Origin: Nematostella vectensis
Lineage: Eukaryota > Cnidaria > Anthozoa > Actiniaria > Edwardsiidae
Assembly: GCF_932526225.1 (NCBI RefSeq)
Contig: NC_064039.1
Coordinates: forward strand, 11,240,139-11,304,138
DNA: 64,000 nt
Direction of reading: 5' to 3'
Positions 54,621 to 64,000 of the stretch are shown here, one piece after another. The position numbers were made by a program, and so were the translations under genes. Below the pieces are notes generated by a model. The model ran no database searches. It saw nothing but the letters and a program-made list of their open reading frames with translations, and had not been told where the DNA came from. Numbering within the stretch: position 1 is the stretch's first letter; the number at the start of each line of letters is the position of its first letter.

Positions 54621-55750
54621 TCTTGCTAGTTTATCCGCATCAAACTGCAAAGCAGCAATGTCGCAGGAAAGACGCTGCCGCTTGGTCTCCAGTTAGAGTT
54701 CCTTTTGGAATCTTCACTTGTGGGTCTCATTATTTTTCTACTTGGCCTTTTTATTGTTAAGTATTGAGAGTACCACCTTCTCCCTTGACTTGACGCATCT
54801 AGAAACGCCTTGCTGATATCAAGTTTGGAAAGTCTACTGATATCTGTAATGTGATCATGAACAACTCTTTGAGTAATGAAGGTTCTTTCCTTAAGGTTTT
54901 CAACCATCAGCTGGCGATTTACCGAGAAGCCCCTTTCGACATCTTGACAAGCTTCCACAGTTCTCTGAGACCACTATGCGAAGCTAGGTGCTGCAGGAAG
55001 AACTCCAGCCTGTCATGATTGTAGTTAAAATCCAAAAACAGCTTACACTTCTTTCGCGACAAACTCCATATACTGGAGCACCAGGGGATCCATTCTCTCA
55101 TCTTAATGCGCTTGCACTCCACCATCTTCGTCAGTAAGAGCTTAAATTTGGAGATGCACACTTCATTTCGCAGGACTATCTGTGGGATCTAGGCAGACTA
55201 TGTTTCCGGCCATGGAATACGCAGTTGGAGTCTCCTCTACTAGCTTCTGCACGACAGCCTTCAAGAAATCCCGGAACTCCTGCTTAAATTGGCAAACCTG
55301 GAAATATTTAAATCGAAAAAATAATAAAAAGAAAACCTAGGGACATGAAGAGAGTGGAAAAACTAGGAAATACTAAGTTTACATTTCTTTGCTATGTCGT
55401 AGATAGCACTATTAGATAGAATACTAACCACAGAGACAGGGACATTTTCAAGCCACCTGTGCTTACAGACCTTGAGGGGGAAACGGTAGTATCTGTTATT
55501 TGTTTAAAGTCCTCTCTTCTAGCAAGAGAGTCGACAAATAGCCAAAAAACTGAAGTAGGTACCTCCTCCACATTCCACTGAGAAGCCTTTGCTCCCGCTT
55601 TAAATGAATTGTGGACAATGTGTAGACCACATAAATGTGATTGGGGGTGCTTTCGTCGGCTTCCAGACGTTCTTCTTCAACGAGTTCTAGAAGCTTCCAA
55701 TTCTCATTGGGGCCATCCATCGAAATCTGTAATACTTTCAACAAATCAAT
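54620..55750 (-). pseudogene. hAT-like transposase remnant
   Basis: On the - strand, in order: LQISMDGPNENWKLLELVEE, a frameshifted stretch, YRFPLKVCKHRWLENVPV, MDPLVLQYMEFVAKE, then DVERGFSVNRQLMVENLKE followed by RTFITQRVVHDHITDI. The first block (SMDGPNxNWK), the FPLKxCxxRWLEN block and the ERGFSxNxxLxxENL block occur together in a large hAT-related transposase/host-gene family in fish and cnidarians, where ER-x-FS marks the dimerisation region (general knowledge, moderate certainty). Several frameshifts; splice-like borders (55280-55300) are possible but not decisive. Confidence 0.6.
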
Positions 55751-55869
55751 GCCATTGCTTGCAAAAGAAGTTCATAACTTGAAACATGTAACACGTTTCA
55801 AACAAAAATATTTTTTTCGAAACCGAATTTTCCGAGTAGAGTAGAGTAAAACCCTACATTTCACTCTAA

Positions 55870-56035
55870 AGTTTAGTTCCCTGTTCATTCCGAGTTTCGG
55901 ACCCCAGTTATGAGCTTACTCTACATTTCGAATTTCGGACCAAAGCTATGAGCTCACTCTCCATTTCGAATTTTCTACCCAAGCTATGAGCTCACTTTAC
56001 ATTCCGAATTTCGGACCTCAGTTATGAGCTTATGA
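55870..56035. repeat. ~45-bp tandem repeat, four copies
   Basis: Units share CATTTCGAATTTCGGACC and AAGCTATGAGCTCACTCT with CCAGTTATGAGCTTA variants. Confidence 0.85.
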
Positions 56036-57549
56036 TTTTGATTTAGTTCTCAATTTCACAAAAGACTTTGCCCTCTACCTATAGAAAGGTTAACAAAATT
56101 CAAGTCGCAAGACTTACTTTCTGCAATTATCTGAAATCCGCTTTATACATGAAAACGATTATTGGCTATTTTCACTAATGAACTGTCGTAAGCGTTGCCG
56201 TTACTACTTACAGTCGGGCAAAATTAGACCTTTTCTACTCTTTCTTAATCTTTCATTTCCTTATTTTACTCTTTTTTCGCTTTGCTGCCTTTGCCTCTTC
56301 TCTTTTTCGACCTTTTCGTAATTCCATTTGGCCCTAGAAAGTGAAAAGACAGTTATTAAAACCAATAAGTCACTTTATTTTTAGCCTTGTCATTGTGTAT
56401 ACAGCTATTCCACAGCTACGCACTAACAAAACTTATACTAAGTAACCACCCCCTTTACATCGAAACCGGCCGACATGCCAAATATGCAAAAACGTGTGTG
56501 AACAGCATACGAAAATAAAACAAAATAATTTTTTGAATTTGTAAGAACAAACACTAACGATATTCTAACCACAGTGCTCTAGCTTTTCTAAAAATCATAC
56601 GTATAAATCAAAGAAGTTCTAGGGAAAAACTTTCTCTGCATGTCCTAAAAAGAAAGGTTCGTTAAGGGACGCCATTGAAGATAATAAACGTTTCCTATAT
56701 TTTTTCTTATTTCATTTATTTATTTGGATGTGCCGGATTTCATACCGCATAACGAGAACGACCAAAAATCCAAAGTTTGGAGTTGATTCGGCAAATAACG
56801 ATCGAGATACAGTCATTCAAAGATGCCAGCATTTTGTAAGACTTGACGCCAAGAGTCCGGTTTTTCGTAGATTACTTTTTTTAAACAAATCCTCGTAAAA
56901 TGGGATTGCTGTTTCTCGATAACTATTGACCCGATTAATACCAAATTATGAATTTGTCTTTAGGATTCGCCTAAATCACTCACGGTATGAAACCCGCAAT
57001 GTACATTTGTGTGTACTGGATGCCAAATAAACCTGTCTGTCCGTCCGTCCGTCTGTCGTTTTTTTTTGGTTACCAGTCAAGAATATTAGTGAAAAGGAAG
57101 TTTTAAAGGGTAAAGGCGTTTCTATTTCTGGGTATATGGGACATTTTATCAATACCCGATCCTTCTTGAGTCGAATCGAGTTCATCTTCAATTTCAAAAT
57201 CGGATTTCATAGATACCTAAAAAGTAGCATAAAACAGGTTAATCCATCGGCATTAATATTAATGAAACACGATTTTGTTTTCTTTCACTACCCAGCAAAA
57301 GTACGCTTCCTTACATACACAGGTTTTACAAAAACGTTTCATGCAAGCACAATGCTCCCAAATACAGAATTAAAAAAAAACTTTTAAAGATCCATATCCT
57401 ACCATTATACTGCATTATTTTGCCGTGCTTTTTTTACTCTACGAACGGGCAACTGTTAAGTCGGCTCACTTTGCGTCATAGCTTAAGGAAATGTGTTTCG
57501 AAGTATACTGGAAGCATTCTAATAGGATATGTTCTAAATTCTCCCTCTA
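56036..57549. other. Intergenic, no gene recognised
   Basis: A - strand acceptor-like stretch at 56250-56335 precedes a Lys/Arg-rich frame (ELRKGRKREEAKAAKRKK), which could be a small exon but has no partners. A TGTC/CGTC microsatellite lies at 57031-57058 after AATAAACC, resembling a retroelement tail. Confidence 0.35.
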
Positions 57550-57894
57550 TTAGACAAAATAAGGAGACGTAAACTCACAGTTTATACAAAACTTAAGTAC
57601 ACTGTCCAGGGTGTGGCGAGTAATCGTCACCACACTGTCTTTAACTTCCGATGAACACAACAACATAGTAAAACAACACAAAAGAATCACAACATAAATA
57701 AAAAGCATGAGTAAATTGCCCGTAAAATATCCTCTACACGGTAGGCAAATGTCGCAATCATCAACACCAGTTAAAATATTCACTACCGAAAAATAGTTGT
57801 GTAAAAGTGGAGAAAATAGGAAAATAGTAATTCTTTGGACAATATAGCCTATTACGGGTTTCAAAATGTTGGACAACCTCAACAACGACGACAA
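57550..57894 (-). CDS. Hypothetical short ORF with a hydrophobic segment
   Basis: 114-codon open frame with one clear membrane-like helix (LLMLFIYVVILLCCFTMLL) and a DDCDICLPC motif before it. It has no recognisable family, and its upstream part runs into the minisatellite at 57.95 kb. It may be chance or an exon with an acceptor near 57738. Low confidence. Confidence 0.2.
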   Translation of the reverse strand: MSSLLRLSNILKPVIGYIVQRITIFLFSPLLHNYFSVVNILTGVDDCDICLPCRGYFTGNLLMLFIYVVILLCCFTMLLCSSEVKDSVVTITRHTLDSVLKFCINCEFTSPYFV

Positions 57895-57944
57895 TAATTA
57901 TGTGTAAAATTGATATCAACAATGCAGGGAGCAAAAAAAATGAC

Positions 57945-59095
57945 CCCACCAGTCCAGCCAAGAAACCGCCACCCAGGCGGCGTAGCCGCGAAACTCCACC
58001 AGAAACACCACCAGTCCAGCTGAAACACCTCGCCGGCCCAGCAGAGAAACCCCACCGGCCAAGCCGAGAAACCCCACCAGTCCAGCCGAGGAGAAACCCC
58101 ACTTGTCCAGCCGAGAAACACCACCGGTCCAGCAAAGAAACCCCACCGGTCCAGCCAAGAAACCTTGCTGGCCCAGCTGAGAAACCCCACCGGTCCAGAC
58201 GAGAAACCCAGCTGGCCCAGCCGAGAAACCCCACCAGTCCAGCCGAGAAACCCCACCAGTCCAGCAAAGAAACCCAGCCGGTCCAGCAAAGAAACCCAGC
58301 CGGTCCAGCAAAGAAACCCAGCCGGTCCAGCAAAGAAACCCAGCCAGTCCAGCCAAGAAACACCACCGGTCCAGCAAAGAAACCCCCACCAGTCTAGCTG
58401 AGAAACCCAGCTGGCCCAGCCGAGAAACCCCACCGGTCCAGCCAAGAAACCTTGCTGGCCCAGCTGAGAAACCCCACCGGTCCAGACGAGAAACCCAGCT
58501 GGCCCAGCCGAGAAACCCCACCGGTCCAGCCGAGAAACCCCACCAGTACAGCCGAGAAACCCCACCGGTCCAGCCGAGAAACCCCACCGGTCCAGCCGAG
58601 AAACCCCACCGGTCCAGCCGAGAAACCCCACCGGTCCAGCCGAGAAACCCCACCTGTCCAGCCGAGAAACCCCACCTGTCCAGCCGAGAAACCCCACCTG
58701 TCCAGCCGAGAAACCACACCTGTCCAGCCGAGAAACCCCACCTGTCCAGCCTAGAAACCCCACCTGTCCAGCCGAGAAACCCCACCAGTCCAGCAGGGAA
58801 ACCCTACCATTCCAGCCGAGAAACCCAACCAGCCCAGACAGGAAATTCCTGCTAATCTAGCCTAGGAAACATCACTAGTCTATCCGAGAAAACCCCCACT
58901 AGTCTTTCCAAGGAAAACCCCGACTAGTCTAGCCTAAAAAATACCCTAGTCTAGCCTAGAATACCCCCACTTATATAGCCTAGAAAACACCTACTAGTCT
59001 AGCCTAGAAACCCCTCCAACCCAGCCGAGAAACTGTACCAGCCCAGCCAGGAAACCCCAACCAGTCAACAGTATAGCTAAGAAACCCCAACCAGT
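57945..59095. repeat. 22-bp minisatellite, ~45 copies, decaying rightwards
   Basis: Unit AGAAACCCCACCGGTCCAGC plus CG, nearly perfect between 58510 and 58790, with a higher-order block around 58150-58250 repeated at 58440-58520, and increasingly degenerate to about 59095. Three units equal 22 codons, so long spurious frames arise on both strands. It abuts the last exon of the next gene. Confidence 0.95.
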
Positions 59096-59100
59096 CTACC

Positions 59101-61068
59101 CTAAAAAAACCAGCCGGTGAAGCTAAGTCCATAAAACATCATCTCGTCTTTGTGCATCTTCTTAGCTTCCTCATTTGTCTGTAAAAAAAACGAAAGCAGC
59201 TAATGTACATGGACGGTCGATCGAATAAATAAAAGTGTTAACACCAGAATTTCTTTTTTAACCACCAAGAACCACAAGAAATGGCATATCCAGAAACTCA
59301 TTCCGAGAAAGAAACACCAATGGGCTTCTTTATTAAATCTTATGTTTTCGAAGAAATTTATCATAAAATTGTTTACAGACGTAAAACCTTATTACCATTG
59401 CATTCAATTCCACCTCTTCGCTCTGGACTATTTCACTCCTCTGGATCATTCCTCCGTTCCTTGACAGAGCAAAATGAAGAGGGAGGTCCTCTTGAGCCCC
59501 AAGCCAGTCATACACTTGCTGTATAAAACAATTTGATTAAGCACACTTTAAAATGTAATTTTATAACGTTATCTGCATAATTAAATCATATTAAACATCT
59601 AAAAAAGTTTCTGACCGAGGCAAATGCTTTTATAGTATATTATACAAACCTGTTAAATTAGCATTTCACTAACATAATATAGTTTTGGATATTTTAAGAT
59701 ATACATAATGCAGTAAATACATTCTCCATAAATTTATATACGTTAGCAAAGGCTGACATGAAACGAGCAGGTTGTGTCACTGTGTTTTCGGAAATTATTG
59801 AATATATGAATAAAATACTGTGGACCACCTTAAATGACATTTCATTTTTCATCATACCGGTATATACGGTATTACCATAACCAGCTCTATTCATCTACTT
59901 ACTATGCTTAGATAGAGCAGGTTTCTCATCACTGTCACGAGTAATTACGATGGAAGGAAATTCAGATTCTTGTGAATTACTTAGTTCTCTGATTTTTCAC
60001 TATAGTGAAAACTGATCTACAATGTCATGTTTTTACTTTTTTGGTTGAGTGGGAAATAGGATTGGAATTTAAAAGAGATACGAAGAACAGCTATGACAAC
60101 TCACCTGGTATGTTGTACCAGCAATAAACCTACGTATTCGTACTGTGCTTTGTGCGCGTACACAAACAGTGACAGTATCCGTCAGCTCTACTGGTACACG
60201 AGAAGCCCTCACCACCCTCACCTAAATATAACATGGGTTACTATTTTGCAAACCAGCAAGCACCAAGCGTATATGGATCGACCTCAAGATGATAAATATC
60301 CTATTCATGCCCAACATAGTGAAAATACAGTGGAATGTATAAGAAATTAGCTAGATCTAACAATATTGGATACAGTGGGAACGTGCGAGTAACAAACATT
60401 TTAAACAGGTTCTCGTTTAAATGGTATTCAACACAATCTTAGGCTGTTTAGGTTCTTAAATATGTTTTTATTCTTGTGGAAAACAAATGAAATCCAGCTC
60501 CAAAACAACATCGTTGTCGTCGTCCTCGTCTTCCTCGTCATCATCATTACCTCTTTGCTTGATGGTGTTGAATGTGCCAGTATGGCTGCTGGTGGAGGTG
60601 CCAATGTGGCTGATGGTGGTTGTGACACGGCTGATGGTGGTTGTGACACGGCTGATGGTGGTTGTGACACGGCTGATGGTGGTTGTGACACGGCTGATGG
60701 TGGCTGTGACACGGCTGGTGGTGGCTGTGACATGGCTGGTGGTGGTGCTGTCCTGTTGGGTCCCTAAACAATAAGAAAGTATATGAGAAATCAATAATTG
60801 TAATTATATCCGCATGAAAGAACACCTACCTCAGTACTAGCAGGTGTGGCCAAGTATTTGATGCGTGCTTTTCTTATCTATAATAATGAAATATAGTAAT
60901 TTTATCTAAAGAATAATGAGAGGATTTCTTGATTTTCAGTACTGCAATGTACTAGGCAGGATGCATTGTGGGATTGATAGGGGATTAAACTTTCTTTTTT
61001 ACCTCTTCACTTGAAGGTGCTGGCGTGGTAGCTGATGGTGCCAGTAGTGTGGCTGTTGAGTTTGGTCC
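59101..61068 (-). CDS. Gene with Pro-rich repeats and UBX/ubiquitin-like segment (3' part)
   Basis: Six phase-0 exons, in transcript order: 61068-61003, 60877-60830, 60763-60551, 60221-60105, 59518-59396 and 59178-59101, together 645 nt ending in TAG. The first and third exons both start GPN, are Pro/Ser/Thr-rich and end SSEE/SSKE, as if duplicated. The third carries seven-residue repeats (PPSAVSQ). The exon at 60221-60105 plus the next encode VRVVRASRVPVELTDTVTVC, TVRIRRFIAGTTYQ, QVYDWLGAQEDLPLHFALSR, which has the look of a UBX-like ubiquitin fold: a charged beta-hairpin, RRF, then VYDWLGA. Similar segments precede HECT domains in cnidarian G2E3-like proteins (weak recollection); no HECT domain was found. 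The final exon (TNEEAKKMHKDEMMFYG) runs to TAG at the minisatellite edge; a weak splice out of it cannot be excluded. The start and upstream exons were not found. Confidence 0.65.
60590..60745 (-). repeat. Coding 21-bp minisatellite (PPxAVSQ repeats)
   Basis: About seven copies of a 21-bp unit (GCTGATGGTGGTTGTGACAC plus G on the + strand) inside exon 60763-60551. The length is a multiple of three, so copy-number change keeps the reading frame. Confidence 0.85.
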
Positions 61069-61790
61069 CTAAACAATAAAAAACTTTTAGAAAATCAATA
61101 TTTGTAATGATATTTGTCGTATAAACAGAAACAACATAGCTTGGTATTAGAGGGCAGAGTCAGGCATGTGTCGTGCACTTTTCATTGTTCCATAACAATG
61201 ATATATAAATATGCTAGAGGATTTCTATTTATCAATACCACAATGTACTGGGGAAGATGCATCATGGGATTGAAAGGGGGTTAATAATTTATTTTATTAC
61301 CTTGGCTTTTTAAGTAAAAACAAACAGACAGTTTATTTACAAATTTCTAAACTTTAAAATGTATAACAAGAACGTTTTTATTTATTTTTTACTTTTTTTG
61401 TCAACTCACCAGCATATATATCAGAAATACCAAATGTCATACTTTAGGGAGACTCTACTTGAAAAGCCAGGGCCTTCTTAGGGCCCCCACCACTTCCATA
61501 ATATAATGTAAACATGTAATTTAACTACTACATTTATGTGAATTGAATTTAATTGAGAATACTAATGGCTATCAAAATGGATACTAATAACTATACCCTT
61601 ATTGTTAAATGCCCTTGCAGAATGACACTTGATTTAGGGCAGGCAAATGGTAGTTTCTGATGAGATGAGTGGCATTGATCAATTTCTAAGTATTTACTAT
61701 TGTCTGATTGGGGAAGCCTGTTAAACCACTGACCAGTAGCAGACCTGACAAGTATGTGGGATGTTAAAAGCATATTTGCCATTTTGCCTG
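61069..61790. other. Between integrase gene and UBX-like gene, no gene recognised
   Basis: Short - strand fragments look exon-like, but no confident exon was assigned. Confidence 0.35.
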
Positions 61791-61791
61791 G

Positions 61792-63855
61792 CTAACGCCA
61801 GAGAAATATAGTCGCGAACTCGCGAAGAAATATATTGATACCGTAATTGTTATCTTCTCCAAGTGGGTCAAATGAATGACGAAGGGTTGTAATGTACTCA
61901 TCATTAAGATCCAGGTTTACTGGTGGAACAACAACTCCTGTGGTGTCATTGTCAGGATCTGGAGGGGGCGCTGTTGGATCATCACCATATTCATCAGGAT
62001 TGTCCAATACATCTCTGACTGCAGAGTTCGGTGAGTTATAATTGGCAAGCATGCCAGATGTCCACAGTTGCCGTGGAGTTGGCATGAACCATAACTCTCT
62101 CTCTGAATAGGTCCAAGTGGCGCTGCACTCTTGGAAGGAAAACGTAGTGAAGGGCATACATGTGAATATCCGAATCAGAATCAAGTAAAAGATGCAATTC
62201 CATAAAATAAAATAAAGAAGAGAACAGGCTGATAACACTCAAGCCAACATCCCTCCAAAGCCGTTCAATCCGTGTGTTTCTGACACTTGGCCCTGTTAGG
62301 AAGCTCCCTCTGTTGGCTCCCCTAAAGTACTCCATGTACTCCCCAACAGCCACATTTTCACCTCCGTCGTCTGCCCTTACACGTGATGGGTGACCCCACT
62401 TAGTGGTGCTGTTTTGGAAACAAGAAAGGACAGTCGCAGCCAGGTTGTTGGGATTTACTACTAGATATATAATAGCTCTAGAAAAGCCATCCACACACCC
62501 ATGGATGCACATCCGCCAGCGCCTCATTTTCATATTAGTATCAATGTGCCACAGGAAATTTGGATTGGGTACAGAGTATGGACGTCTGACAATCCTCTGG
62601 GCCCATCTGTTTGCCCTGTTGATTGGGTCTACTCTCACAATTGACTCCCTCACCTTCCATCTCTGTATCCACAAACCTCTTCTTCTCAAACCAGCAATCA
62701 AATTTGTTTCCCCTGTTCCGGGGAATGCATTCAACTCCTCACAGGCAACAACATCCAGATCGTTTGCACTTATATTAGAAAATCCCTCAAAGTCCATAGA
62801 GAACCCTAATTCTCTACGTCTGTTGTAGACAGTCTGCCGAGAAACCCTAAGAGCCCTTGCCACTTGAGCCCAGCTGTTAAATTCATTTCTCAGACAGGAC
62901 AGTTGCTCAGCTGATACTTGAAGTCTGGGCCTCCCAGGTCTGTCACTATGCTCTACAGAAGGGCGATATGAGTATCCATCCATTACAGATAGGGAGTAGA
63001 GCTGTGAATAGATGTTTCGCATCTGATCACGAAGCCTCTCCACTCCCCTAAACAAGCTCTGTTGGGTAGACTGTGATTGTTGCATAAAAATTGCAATATG
63101 AACAAGGTGCTGCATTGCACAAAGGACACGGTTGGCGTAAAATTCACATCTGTCTCTACTCTGTCGTATATTGTCGGATTCCGTGTCTAGCTTCCTTAAC
63201 AGAGAATGTACACTGGAAATAAATCTTTCTAGATCATCATCAGATGATACCCTGCAATAAAACACAGGGAAGAAGGTTAAGTTAAAAGCAGAAGCCAGTA
63301 AGAAGGTATGTCAATTTACAGTAACAAAGGATGGAAACTAGTGAATATATAATCCCAGAAAGTTCAAATCTTTTATAGAGGTTTATATGGTGAGGTGCAA
63401 ACTTTTGCAAAGCCATATTTATGCTAGTTTCAATGCTATGACATTACAAATTGGCATATCTAATAAATTTGGGGGGCTGCTAAGTTCGCTCCTATCAAAT
63501 GGCGGAATTAGTCGCCAACTGGTCAATAAAGTGTGCCCACAGCTGTGTAGCATCAAATCAGATGGCTGCCACTTTGGAATTGTGCAATGAGGAGTTAAAA
63601 TATCCAAGATAGTCGCTGCAATCAGAGTTTGTTATTCAAAGCTTTCTACTTGTCTTTTAGGAATAAAAAAATATCAAAAGTGTGCGAGATCGGCTTATAG
63701 GATATACCAGGCCTACATACCAATAAAGGAAATGAACAGCACCAAATGTATGTGCAGCATTTATACAATGTTGAATTGAGAGCTTAACATAGAACTTACC
63801 TTGTGACAAATAAGGCCAACAACAAGATGAAGACAAGCAAGAATATCTGTTCCAT
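61792..63855 (-). CDS. IS3EU-like integrase/transposase gene, one frameshift
   Basis: Exon 1 (63855-63800) encodes MEQIFLLVFILLLALFVT. Exon 2 starts at 63251 in phase. Residues about 20-110 are helical, followed by an HTH segment (SWAQVARALRVSRQTVYNRR). The DDE integrase core reads NFLWHIDTNMKMRRWRMCIH (first Asp), GCVDGFSRAIIYL, SRVRADDGGENV (second Asp region) and RNTRIERLWRDVG (Glu in IERLW). Family proteins continue after RHLDLF, but here a GAGAGAG run at 62092-62106 shifts frame; the other frame carries on with LWFMPTPRQLWTSGM, ANYNSPNSAVRDVL and an acidic Pro-rich tail to the stop at 61792. The core is widespread in fish and cnidarian genomes and I believe corresponds to IS3EU transposons; terminal repeats were not located. 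A hydrophobic first exon is odd for a nuclear enzyme. Confidence 0.75.
63256..63795. other. Intron of the integrase gene
   Basis: Intron between 63800 and 63251 (gtaagt...gcag in the - direction). Nothing else was recognised. A short open frame at 63387-63590 on the + strand has no similarity. Confidence 0.6.
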
Positions 63856-64000
63856 TTTTGCTGAAATGGAGCTTAATGTTGACTACAATATGAACAGATG
63901 AATAAACGCAGATGAACGTAGAAGAAAGCTAATGGTGCGACACGTGTCTTGTAGTGCGATACGCTAAGCTTTTCCGGTCAGTGGTGAGTGAATAGACAGT
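63856..64000. other. Upstream of the integrase gene, window edge
   Basis: Presumed promoter or terminal sequence of the element; the window ends before a terminal repeat could be identified. Confidence 0.3.

Noticed and set aside
56250-56335. Possible - strand exon with Lys/Arg-rich sequence
   Set aside because: It has an acceptor-like start but no partner exon or recognisable family.
57761-58785. Gly/Phe/Trp-rich ORFs up to 294 codons
   Set aside because: Translations of a 22-bp minisatellite (period 22 residues = three units).

Overview
The window looks like nuclear DNA from an invertebrate animal, most likely an anthozoan cnidarian (sea anemone or coral). This is an inference from the spliced animal genes with GT/AG introns, an intronless class A GPCR plus a GPCR pseudogene, and a dense mixture of animal transposon families (CR1/L2-like and R2/NeSL-like LINEs, piggyBac, hAT-like, Mutator-like, EnSpm/CACTA, IS3EU-like). 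The species cannot be fixed by eye. No tRNA, rRNA or CRISPR array was seen.

Host genes. (1) 2.0-5.1 kb, + strand: a small four-helix membrane protein whose last five exons can be joined in frame; its final intron holds a 24-bp minisatellite. (2) 7.2-8.3 kb, - strand: an intronless class A GPCR. (3) 11.1-23.5 kb, - strand: a 1044-residue B-box/coiled-coil/bromodomain protein (TIF1/TRIM-like but with no RING or PHD visible) in seven coding exons. Its introns hold a 2.1-kb minisatellite, a dead LINE and two MITEs. (4) 24.0-31.5 kb, - strand: a complete 12-exon KRR1 gene (ribosome biogenesis), 370 residues. (5) 59.1-61.1 kb, - strand: the 3' exons of a gene with Pro-rich repeats and a ubiquitin-like/UBX-like segment.

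Mobile DNA. 32.4-38.7 kb is a graveyard: a broken piggyBac transposase, a Mutator-like remnant, a LINE 3' end and half of an R2/NeSL-like LINE. At 38.7-50.1 kb lies the most notable object, an apparently complete 11,382-bp EnSpm/CACTA-type transposon. It has CACAGG... terminal inverted repeats, a 3-bp TAT target duplication, subterminal tandem-repeat arrays at both ends, a TNP2-like transposase (+ strand, one intron, one in-frame TGA) and a divergently transcribed six-exon accessory gene of 353 codons that I do not recognise. The element split the R2/NeSL-like LINE; removing it with one TAT copy rejoins that LINE in frame, which fixes both boundaries independently. Further right are a decayed GPCR (53.6-54.2 kb), a hAT-like transposase remnant (54.6-55.8 kb), a 22-bp minisatellite (57.9-59.1 kb) and an IS3EU-like integrase/transposase gene with a frameshift in a GA run (61.8-63.9 kb).

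A recurrent theme is minisatellites of 21-30 bp (six arrays), several inside introns and one inside a coding exon. They generate most of the long spurious open frames. Exon boundaries were chosen by hand from splice consensus, phase compatibility and protein continuity.
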